Assembly (NCBI RefSeq): GCF_022458985.1
Contig: NC_061772.1
Location: forward strand, 27,401,501 to 27,465,500
DNA length: 64,000 nt
Direction: 5' to 3'
From: Mugil cephalus
Taxonomy: Eukaryota > Chordata > Actinopteri > Mugiliformes > Mugilidae
The notes under the pieces were generated by a model. The model was not told the DNA's origin, ran no database searches, and worked only from the letters and a program-made list of their open reading frames with translations. Shown piece by piece: positions 58,601 to 64,000 of this stretch; positions within the stretch are counted from its first letter, which is position 1, and each line of letters starts with the position of its first letter. The translations under genes were made by a program, and so were the position numbers.

Positions 58601-61176
58601 AGAGAAATACAAAGCTGTCGATTTAAGAGAAGAACTTACACGTTATGTGTTGCTATATATGCACATTATGAGCGAACTTAAAATTTGCAATCAAGGCTTT
58701 AGTATCAACATTTCTTCTTTTGTTGATGATATTTTTTTGTGCCACAGTCTAATTCTTTATTGGGATTTCATAATAACTGGAGTGAAATACCTGAAACACG
58801 GCGTGGGACCGAGAAGAGGTGGCATTCATGTCCGTGGGATGCTGCGTCCTGTTTCGATTGCCCGAATCCAAAGCTTCGAGAATGTGCTCTGCAGATTTGG
58901 GCTGCGTAGAAAAAGAAATGACACCATTTGGAAGCGCCACAATGCTTTTGTACGCCACAGAAAATGAACATCAAGACAAAACATGTTTTCATGTGTAACC
59001 CAATTAAGGAGGATCATATTAGCACAGCATTTAAAAATAATATTCAATATCACTTGTGTAGAAAATGTGCTCTCTTACACCTACTCTTGATATAACTGAT
59101 GATACATGGTGTAGTTACAGAAAACATTTGTATTAAATCACTGCAGGAAACTGTTTCCCTGAACAGAATACTCTTTCATGACATTTGTGCAGGATAGACG
59201 ATTGTCTTGGTTAGTCAAACGATAACTTTATAGTTCACCTTTGCACCATTTTTTTGTTATCCAGTCACTAGCAGATCATTTTTAAATAGCAGTGCATTAC
59301 TGGGAACTTGGAAATATAAAATTTCAGTTAAAAACTATAGATTATAATAATTTTTATACATTTTACACATTAATAGATTTGGTTTTGCAAAAGCTCCTAA
59401 AGGACGAGTAAACTGCAATAAAACCAGTGTTTGCTTTTCAATGCTTCACAATCCATATCATGTTGGTACTAACCTGATGCAGCGAGAGGCCCTGGACAAC
59501 CACTCCTTTAGAGCTGTCCTCTCTGACTGCGAGAGGGCCCACGTTAGCCAACAAGTCCCTGATCTGCTCATTGTAAACCTGTGAACACGCAACAAATACC
59601 AATATAAACAGCAGCAAAGACATCAAAACAATCCCAAGACAAAAAAAATATATATACATTTTTTTTAAGGTTAGAGAAAATCATGAATGTGTAAATGAAA
59701 TGCTGCAATGCCTTTAGACACAAGCAGTGGGGGGCTATACATAAATATTACCAATGAAACGCTTTGGGGAATGTATGAGTGGTTTTTCCCAAAAAAAAAA
59801 AGAGCCCATATAGATTCAGATAGTCACCTCGAGATATGAGAATGCAACAGCAAACTCTTTCTCCTCCTTGGCGTCCTCCATGCGTTGGAACAGCTCTTTC
59901 ATGGTGCGGTACATGACTCCTGGGTCGTTTGAGGAGCCTAGCATGGTGTGAGTCTTGCCTGCTCCAGTGGCGCCATAAGCAAACACTTGAATAAAAAACA
60001 AAATGCTATGAAGGGGCAATAATAACGCTCAGCGTAGAACACACTACAGAGAGATCATAACCAAAATGTTATGGGGAAAAACTGGAAGCAGCGAAGAGTT
60101 AAATATATTTTTATTTTTTTAAAATGGGGCCCAGAAACTTAAAAGTCTTAGACTGTTTTAAGAGAATCCAGCTGTGGATTATAAAAAGGGACTGATGTGT
60201 TCAGCATCTACATGATATTTTGATAATCATGTCCTGACTAGGAATGTCACGATCGGTACCGGGCTTCAGTCATGCCAGATCTTTGGTATTTATTTATTTA
60301 TTTAAGCTCTACCATAAACCATAACCACATCCCTATAGCGTCAAAATGTCTTCTTCTATTATAAAGTTAGACCAACCCATTTCTGTAGAGCGTAAGTTTT
60401 CTGGAGGCAAAGTACGAGCTTTGACAGACCTTTTGATTGGACTTAATCCAGCAGCGTGATGCACACGTGATACAGGAGAATAAAAATGATAAGAAAAGCC
60501 TTTATAGACGTCCAAGAACTTTTTTTTATTTGAGATTGGATCGGCCAATAAAGGCTATTAAAATCTCGGCATTGGAGGAGTAAACTGAATCGAGACATCC
60601 TTCCCACTGACCCTCAATTTCCTTTCTATCAATGAGAGTGGACTAGATGTGTTGGCACACAACCAGCAGTGGCACAGAGTGAAAGGCTCAGAGCTTTATT
60701 ACCTCAATGGAGAGTTATTTTGCTCTTATAACCTATTCAAAATAAGCCTGAGAATTTAAATGCTCTTCCGTTGATATGGTGAGCATGTCAACAAACAGCT
60801 GTTGTCAAACAATTGTCAGAGACGCATGGTAACATATTTGTGTATTCATTAATTCGTTACCTGTGCAGTTGAATCCATTCATGACACCGTCCAACACTGC
60901 TTTCGTGGTGCTCTCAAAAATGTCAACTTGGGTGGAGTTCTCGTCGAAGACATGGTCAAAAACAAACTTCAGGTCTTTGTTAGGTCTCTTGTTGATGTTT
61001 CTGTTTCGCACTCGTTGCGATCCAAAACACGACGTATCCTCTTCTTTGGGGTCGAATATGAGCATGTGGTTATCGACGACCTGGACCACATTTCGACAGT
61101 TTTCACGCTTCTCGTTGTCATTGACCGGCCTCACCCGGACGACCACCTTTACATGGCTGCACACGTCGCTTGCCAT
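37555..61176 (-). CDS. kif18a: kinesin-like protein KIF18A (kinesin-8), complete gene in 16 coding exons
   Basis: Plus-end-directed, microtubule-depolymerising mitotic kinesin that limits chromosome oscillation at metaphase. Joined exons: 61176-60861, 59985-59828, 59578-59474, 58901-58791, 58594-58397, 54590-54414, 54297-54223, 54129-54029, 51159-50997, 50573-50409, 49571-49450, 49363-49074, 47771-47715, 42666-42282, 39458-39358, 37688-37555. All splice sites are GT-AG and all phases agree. The total is 2658 nt, 885 residues plus stop (human about 898). The motor has the P-loop GATGAGKT (110-117), switch I NATSSRSH (219-226) and switch II DLAGSE (255-260). Coiled-coil tail follows from about 360. 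RGVVW (605-609) fits the PP1-docking motif KVVVW of human KIF18A. The ATG has a good Kozak context (ACAATGG); an in-frame upstream TTG was ignored. The 24-kb gene lies head-to-head with a presumed plus-strand neighbour. Confidence 0.96.
37689..39357 (-). other. kif18a intron 15
   Basis: Holds the MITE-like element listed separately and a short GT run at 39309-39329; otherwise AT-rich with nothing recognised. Confidence 0.8.
38608..38973. mobile_element. MITE-like element in kif18a intron 15
   Basis: Terminal inverted repeats GCTGCGTTTCCATT (38608-38621) and its complement (38960-38973) match at 13 of 14 bases. They bound a 366-bp AT-rich body without an open frame. Target-site duplications are not clear. 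The GTTTCCATT terminus is familiar from fish DNA-transposon MITEs. Confidence 0.55.
39358..39458 (-). CDS. kif18a: kif18a coding exon 15
   Basis: Residues 808-841 plus one base, [20 protein letters not shown] to [13 protein letters not shown] resembles human FAKRVRQD and looks like part of a nuclear localisation signal. Acceptor TGTCGTTAG, donor TCGCCG then GTAAGT. Confidence 0.88.
39459..42281 (-). other. kif18a intron 14
   Basis: 2.8 kb, AT-rich. I see no repeat or reading frame that I can name. Confidence 0.75.
42282..42666 (-). CDS. kif18a: kif18a coding exon 14 (tail)
   Basis: Residues 680-807 plus two bases, from [16 protein letters not shown] to NQILTK. Low-conservation tail, rich in Pro, Ser and Thr with several SP sites. 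Acceptor GGTTTCCTAG, donor AAAAAG then GTGAGA. A plus-strand frame over the same bases is an antisense shadow. Confidence 0.9.
42667..47714 (-). other. kif18a intron 13 (largest intron, 5.0 kb)
   Basis: Contains a dispersed repeat (44108-44610) and a possible transposase remnant (43200-43800). The rest is AT-rich without recognisable coding sequence. Confidence 0.75.
44108..44610 (+). mobile_element. dispersed repeat with degenerate internal sub-repeats
   Basis: About three diverged units of roughly 120 bp each contain (ATG)CCAAAT(TT)GAA and TTTAATCA(AG)TTCAT. It ends in CATGTTCATGAGAATGGGAC. I recognise this tail as part of a very common fish dispersed repeat (TTCACGAGAATGGGACGGAC type). 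The class of the parent element is not clear to me. Confidence 0.6.
47715..47771 (-). CDS. kif18a: kif18a coding exon 13 (57-nt microexon-like)
   Basis: Residues 661-679, [19 protein letters not shown], spliced in phase 1 at both ends. Acceptor CCGTCCTCAG, donor AAAAG then GTAAAT. APSPK aligns with human MPSPLK, which holds the CDK1 site S674, so S677 is the likely equivalent. Being a multiple of three it could be skipped without changing frame. Confidence 0.88.
48561..48908. repeat. imperfect tandem duplication in kif18a intron 12
   Basis: Copy 1 (48561-48715) and copy 2 (48720-48908) share AAATTACA-GAGTATTAAATG..., CGTGATCTGCAAAGAGTCGG, CATTCAGGGAGGGAGAAGTGG and CAACAGAAGCTGATGCACG. Copy 2 has two extra blocks of about 14 and 21 bases, so copy 1 probably lost them. 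High identity suggests a fairly recent event. Confidence 0.85.
49074..49363 (-). CDS. kif18a: kif18a coding exon 12 (PP1-docking region)
   Basis: Residues 564-660 plus one base, [20 protein letters not shown] to YHQSSPC. Contains [10 protein letters not shown], matching human KVVVWADQ, the known protein phosphatase 1 docking site. The following segment is Gly/Ala/Arg-rich and GC-rich, unlike the other exons. Donor CCTGCA then GTAAGT. Confidence 0.92.
49450..49571 (-). CDS. kif18a: kif18a coding exon 11
   Basis: Residues 524-563 plus two bases, [19 protein letters not shown] to QENKRMQ. Human has [20 protein letters not shown]. Acceptor TTTTTTCAG. Donor GCAGAA then GTAGGT is chosen because it keeps frame with exon 12; TAG then GTTGAC four bases on does not. 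Confidence 0.93.
49572..50408 (-). other. kif18a intron 10
   Basis: 0.84 kb. Contains a short G-run (49647-49657) and a strong but unused-looking acceptor at 49852-49851 (discussed under rejected items). Nothing else recognised. Confidence 0.75.
50409..50573 (-). CDS. kif18a: kif18a coding exon 10
   Basis: Residues 469-523, [12 protein letters not shown] to KSNDQASE, 55 codons. [13 protein letters not shown] aligns with human NWLHRVEKEMGLL. Acceptor TCAATAG, donor TCAGAG then GTGAGT. Confidence 0.93.
50997..51159 (-). CDS. kif18a: kif18a coding exon 9
   Basis: Residues 414-468, [20 protein letters not shown] to KEKTEK. Human has the matching [20 protein letters not shown]. Acceptor CTTCCAG, donor GAGAAG then GTAGCT; ends in phase 0. 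Confidence 0.94.
51160..54028 (-). other. kif18a intron 8
   Basis: 2.9 kb, mostly unique-looking AT-rich sequence. A short GC-rich patch is at about 53190-53215 and a pyrimidine-rich patch at 52265-52310. No gene or repeat recognised. Confidence 0.7.
54029..54129 (-). CDS. kif18a: kif18a coding exon 8
   Basis: Residues 381-413 plus two bases, [15 protein letters not shown] to QAEFK. Start of the coiled-coil stalk. Acceptor TCAACAG, donor TAAAAG then GTAAAG. Confidence 0.93.
54223..54297 (-). CDS. kif18a: kif18a coding exon 7
   Basis: Residues 356-380, [20 protein letters not shown] then KQKKE, 25 codons. The neck region; human reads [20 protein letters not shown]. Acceptor CCAAACAG, donor AAAGAG then GTAATT. 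Confidence 0.94.
54414..54590 (-). CDS. kif18a: kif18a coding exon 6
   Basis: Residues 297-355, [20 protein letters not shown] to AKEIKSS, 59 codons. The end of the motor. The donor that keeps frame is CCTCG then GTTGGT, a weak one. A better-looking G then GTATTA four bases on would shift the frame. Confidence 0.94.
54591..58396 (-). other. kif18a intron 5
   Basis: 3.8 kb. The 3' (low-coordinate) part has a dispersed repeat at about 55080-55290, shared with 63.2 kb. Short G-runs are at 57050-57060 and 57141-57152. No coding sequence recognised. Confidence 0.7.
55080..55290. mobile_element. dispersed repeat, copy A
   Basis: Shares AGCTCGTACCTT, TCCA-AAAACC, TGTGTTCTC, TTTTAAACG and GCAGCCT-T-CCTGAGTG, in the same order and orientation, with 63232-63385. 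The family is not identified; the orientation of the parent element is unknown. Confidence 0.6.
58397..58594 (-). CDS. kif18a: kif18a coding exon 5 (switch II)
   Basis: Residues 231-296, [11 protein letters not shown] to NALADPK, 66 codons. Includes [14 protein letters not shown] and [18 protein letters not shown]. Acceptor CTCCCCAG, donor CCAAAG then GTGAGT. Confidence 0.96.
58791..58901 (-). CDS. kif18a: kif18a coding exon 4 (switch I)
   Basis: Residues 194-230, [11 protein letters not shown] to RSHAVFQ, exactly 37 codons. Carries [20 protein letters not shown], identical to human. Acceptor TACGCAG, donor TTTCAG then GTATTT. Confidence 0.96.
59474..59578 (-). CDS. kif18a: kif18a coding exon 3
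   Basis: Residues 159-193, [10 protein letters not shown] to GLSLHQ, exactly 35 codons. Acceptor TTCACAG, donor CATCAG then GTTAGT. Human reads [20 protein letters not shown] here. Confidence 0.96.
59828..59985 (-). CDS. kif18a: kif18a coding exon 2 (P-loop)
   Basis: Residues 106-158, [20 protein letters not shown] to SYLE. Contains the ATP-binding P-loop. Acceptor ATTCAAG, donor CTCGAG then GTGACT; ends in phase 0. Confidence 0.96.
60241..60600. mobile_element. MITE-like element in kif18a intron 1
   Basis: The left end GGAATGTCACGATCGG and the reverse complement of the right end (GGATGTCTCGATTCAG) form imperfect inverted repeats about 360 bp apart. The interior has GGATCGGCCAATAAAGGC and no open frame. 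Ends resemble fish hAT-type MITEs (GGATGTCACGAT). No clear target-site duplication. Confidence 0.45.
60861..61176 (-). CDS. kif18a: kif18a coding exon 1
   Basis: Encodes residues 1-105, from [17 protein letters not shown] (motor strand beta 1) to NGFNCT. Human KIF18A has [11 protein letters not shown] and NGYNCT at the same places. The donor is CACAG then GTAACG, leaving one base of the next codon. The acceptor for this exon (TTTCTCCAG) lies at 61207, giving 30 bases of 5'UTR. Confidence 0.95.
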
Positions 61177-61660
61177 TGTGCTCCCACGGAAATGACTCAA
61201 GTATTACTGGAGAAAGAAAGAAAAAGCAAACACAGAGTTAACCACGTTTTCCTGATTCCTGAAGACAACTGTCATTTTAATAACATGCAGATTATATCAG
61301 GGTTGTGCCAGCAATCTCTAGTAACTGTTTGAGGGGAGGTGTTAATAAAAGTAATAAATATGTTACACACAATAGATAATAAAATCTCTATGTCATCTAC
61401 AATATAAACATACCAAATATTTCAGATGGCATTTGAAACACGATGAACAAAAGACAGCAGGTGATTTACTTTTTGCTTTGCATCAAATTGGTTGTTAATA
61501 CACCTGATTGTAAGTGCAGATTTGTTCAGCCTGTGTTAACGTTACTTTACCCTGATAATAATTATATATGCATGCATGGATAGATAGATAGCACATGCAG
61601 TTTTACTTTCCACACGTTCCACAACGAAGCTAGCTTTCGATTTAAAAATCTACCAACGCG

Positions 61661-61716
61661 GTCACATTTGAGTGTAATATACCGTTATTAAAAGGCATAT
61701 TACGCTCAAATGTGAC
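61661..61716. repeat. 20-bp inverted repeat (hairpin) in kif18a 5' intron
   Basis: GTCACATTTGAGTGTAATAT (61661-61680) and its complement (61697-61716) differ at one base. They are separated by 16 bases. In a plus-strand RNA the odd pair is a G-U wobble, while in the minus-strand kif18a transcript it is an A-C mismatch. Confidence 0.85.
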
Positions 61717-61972
61717 TCAACATTTAAAGACAAATAACGTCGGAAGTCACAAAAAAAAGCATGTTGTTAAAATACTATTCAAAATGCTAGGATAAGCAGC
61801 CCTGATATTCAAACTGACACACGGTGCATTGTGATGATAAACCTACCAACGTCAACATGACACGGTTGGCTAACGCCTGCTAGGCTAAGCTCTATCACAA
61901 ATACCAACGGTAAATTCGTTTTTGTTTTTGGCCTCTTCATCGCGAATGCTGTAGCGTATGACTTTGTCTTAC

Positions 61973-62090
61973 CGTATGTCAGTAAAGGTTGTTTTTCATT
62001 TCATTACCACGACGTACTTTCCTCGAGGGACTCAAGTATCTCCTACATTAACAAAGTAAAAACTCGCTAGTTGGTCGCAGCTAACACGGC
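61973..62090 (-). other. kif18a: candidate untranslated first exon of kif18a
   Basis: The coding exon 1 acceptor at 61207 implies an upstream untranslated exon. A good minus-strand donor (CATACG then GTAAGA, GT at 61972) lies just downstream of the CpG-rich promoter. The TSS end is an estimate. Another donor (GTTG then GTAGGT near 61849) is possible. Confidence 0.5.
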
Positions 62091-62227
62091 GAGCGCCAAT
62101 ATTTTCAAAAACAAGCTCACTTCCGCTCTCGCAGCTGATTGGACGAGAGCCGCCGGTCACTGGGCGGGGCGGGATGACGCACGGCATGACGCACGCTGGA
62201 GGCGGAGCAACCCTGTGGCGTACTACG
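62091..62227. promoter_or_regulatory. shared head-to-head promoter of kif18a and the plus-strand neighbour
   Basis: A compact CpG-rich stretch with CCAAT at 62096, an ETS site (minus CGGAAGTG, 62118-62125), inverted CCAAT (TGATTGG, 62136-62142) and an Sp1 box GGGCGGGGCGGG (62162-62173). Two TGACGCA boxes sit 12 bp apart (62175 and 62187). There is no TATA box. Paired CCAAT boxes are typical of G2/M genes such as mitotic kinesins. In human the KIF18A and METTL15 genes diverge in the same way. Confidence 0.6.
62150..62227 (+). other. possible first exon of the plus-strand neighbour (mettl15 by synteny)
   Basis: A plus-strand donor (CTACG then GTAAGC, GT at 62228) lies at the edge of the promoter. 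No METTL15 coding sequence (the mitochondrial rRNA methyltransferase) appears up to 64000, so only an untranslated or very short first exon could be here. Assignment rests on synteny alone. Confidence 0.3.
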
Positions 62228-64000
62228 GTAAGCGACACACACATAACCTTGTGAGGTGTTGTTGGCACGATTCTCGGGCACAGTCCAACATTTTAAACAT
62301 TTTTCAAACTGTTTTTTTTTTTTTTTTATATATTTCAATTCATTTTAATGTGTTTGTTGACAGCGCGTGTAGCTAACTGCAGGCGGTGATCCAACATGGT
62401 GTCATAGCAACAGTATCCAGAGTCTGTGTATCCCAGGTGTAAACTGCATCATTTCAGCTGAAATATTATAAGATCTCCTCCTTCGATGATGTACTTCTCC
62501 GTGGTATATCCACGTCTGTGTGTTTAACACGTGTTGGCCCGCGTGTACCTCCACGCACATTTGCTCCACGCCCTGGTGTTTTTAGCATTGCAGTTAGCTA
62601 GTTACATGTTTCACATCTTGTCTCTGATTCTCTGCCTGAAGAGGAACAGTCAGTGACACGCAATTGCAAACCACCGTCTTCACAACTAAGTGATTACAAC
62701 ATATTATTGTACAGATATGTTAATGTGGCCTGTTTGCATACACCTAGCTGGAAAGGTAGCAGCTAGCATTGGAATAGCTAAATCATGGGGCTCCTTAAAT
62801 CAACTCCCCATTCATTCATTCACTATATCATTTTCCTATTATGATATCTCTTGGATAAATGAATGTTTTCATTTTGGATGCTGTAGCTTGTGGTACCATT
62901 GAGTTCTTTTGTGTTGCACAGACACATGTCTATTATTCTGACAATCCCTGAACAAGTCTAAATAATTTACCCTTGTTTAACTGCATCCTCCAGAAAACTC
63001 CTACTATTCAACCGCTGCCTTTCTTATGCTGTTTGAACATAAAGTGAACATGATAACTAGAGATGTTTCTGGACCCTGATCCGATATCAATATTTTAATG
63101 GAGAGAATCGGCTGATCCGAATCCAGATTCGATGTTAAAAATAAGGCTAAACGTTTTTATTCTCTTCCTTGTATTTTCCTGTGACTAATTGTATTAAGTC
63201 TAATAAATATTTCCTTCAAAATAGTGTGGAGAGCTCGTACCTTGGTTCCAGAAAACCTGTGTTCTCCATAATAACTCCATAATGTTCTAGTCGCTCAATA
63301 CCATAAACTTCCTACTTCTCTGGAATATTTTTCTCCTGGAAGCCGTCTCTTCTCTTCTTTTAAACGCAGCCTTTGCCTGAGTGGATGGGCGTATTCTGTT
63401 TTTAATTTCATTCTTTGTGGGAAATTGAGTTTGTAGTATTAAATGATGATCACCTACTGCCACCTCACTAATTTACAAATTACCGCCTGAGTGGCTTCAT
63501 TTTCCAGAGTGAAATTCTTCCACACGGCACACGTCGTTTGACGCTAGCTAATAGCCATTAAAACAGAAGAGTTTTGGTTTATGGCGACCCTTAAATCAAT
63601 AACTAACAAAACAAAAGTCATTCTGTTGTGTTATGATGCATTTGTTTTAAGGAATGTACCCAGTGAATGAGTTTTATTTATTCCTGGTTCACGTTGACAC
63701 CTCGGTGGGGGAAGCAGTGTGAAATGTTGAACTAATTTTCTGAAGGTGTTGCTGTGGTGGCGCCTCGTACATGAACCTCAGGTGTGTGTTGTTGGGAGTT
63801 TAAAGATGGCGTCTAATGTCAACACAATGAAGAATATCTCAGATTTGAAATTAGCTGTTTGTGCCAGCTGAATATTCACATTGCCTCTAGCTAATGTACA
63901 AGGCAAAACTAACACTTCTTTCTTAATTTGTGATGTGTTCTTGTTCCCAGTTATTTATTTGTAAAGTGTCTTATGTTGATGGAGTTTAACTTTCAACATC
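62228..64000. other. region downstream of the shared promoter: intron-like, no coding sequence recognised
   Basis: Contains a T-run (62312-62326) and the repeat-derived segments at 63.07-63.39 kb. I searched both strands by eye for METTL15-like methyltransferase motifs and found none. It is probably the first intron of the plus-strand neighbour. Confidence 0.55.
63232..63385. mobile_element. dispersed repeat, copy B
   Basis: Second copy of the element at 55080-55290, with the same blocks in the same order but shorter spacing. A GATCCGATAT...ATCGGCTGATCCGA segment just upstream (63075-63135) also looks repeat-derived. Confidence 0.6.

Noticed and set aside
61177..61200. Upstream in-frame start for kif18a (TTG at 61198-61200)
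   Set aside because: Not an ATG. The ATG at 61174-61176 has a good Kozak context and matches the length of the human N-terminus.
62228..64000. mettl15 coding exons
   Set aside because: No frame here shows methyltransferase motifs. Only synteny and one splice donor point to this gene.
1..64000. CRISPR arrays, operons, bacterial or viral genes
   Set aside because: The window is vertebrate nuclear DNA with spliced genes. The tandem repeats seen are microsatellites and one intronic duplication.

Overview
This window is vertebrate genomic DNA, most likely from a ray-finned (teleost) fish. The brain-derived neurotrophic factor gene has fish-type substitutions, and a 16-coding-exon kinesin gene (kif18a) is packed into about 24 kb. 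Several dispersed repeats resemble ones I associate with fish genomes, and simple repeats are dense. The gene order bdnf (minus), kif18a (minus), then a presumed plus-strand start of mettl15 is the same as around human BDNF at 11p14. I recognise two protein-coding genes with confidence.

Region 1 to about 3.02 kb is the 3' end of bdnf on the minus strand. The whole coding sequence sits in one exon (2127-3008) behind a clear splice acceptor. It is followed by a long 3'UTR with blocks I recognise from mammalian BDNF mRNA. The predicted preproprotein is 293 residues. Mature neurotrophin (119 residues) is fully conserved in its cystine knot, while the prodomain carries three alanine-rich tracts.

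Region 3 to about 37 kb is non-coding as far as I can see. It should hold bdnf promoters and 5' untranslated exons; I give only candidate splice donors (about 4.1, 6.1, 15.3, 16.5 and 16.7 kb). It also holds many microsatellites and homopolymers, including a 28-G run, a perfect 22-bp CpG palindrome, decayed mobile-element pieces (hAT-like, Tc1-like, tRNA-SINE-like) and a THAP-domain pseudogene at about 35 kb with a promoter-like RFX/CRE pair next to it.

Region 37.5 to 62.1 kb is kif18a on the minus strand. I joined 16 coding exons by splice sites and reading phase into one open frame of 885 codons (human about 898). It has an intact kinesin motor, coiled coils, a PP1-docking motif and a fish-type C-terminal extension. 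Introns carry two MITE-like elements, a partial tandem duplication and dispersed repeats.

Region 62.1 to 64 kb starts with a compact CpG-rich promoter (two CCAAT boxes, an ETS site, an Sp1 box, paired TGACGCA boxes). It is probably shared head-to-head by kif18a and a plus-strand gene, by synteny mettl15. Only a possible untranslated first exon of that gene is visible; the rest is intron-like and repetitive.

Functionally the two genes are unrelated: a secreted neurotrophin and a mitotic plus-end kinesin. Their adjacency is old synteny, not an operon-like arrangement. I did not find an undescribed biological system. The items most worth a second look are the alanine tracts in proBDNF, the THAP remnant with its promoter-like neighbour, and the shared kif18a promoter with a nearby hairpin.
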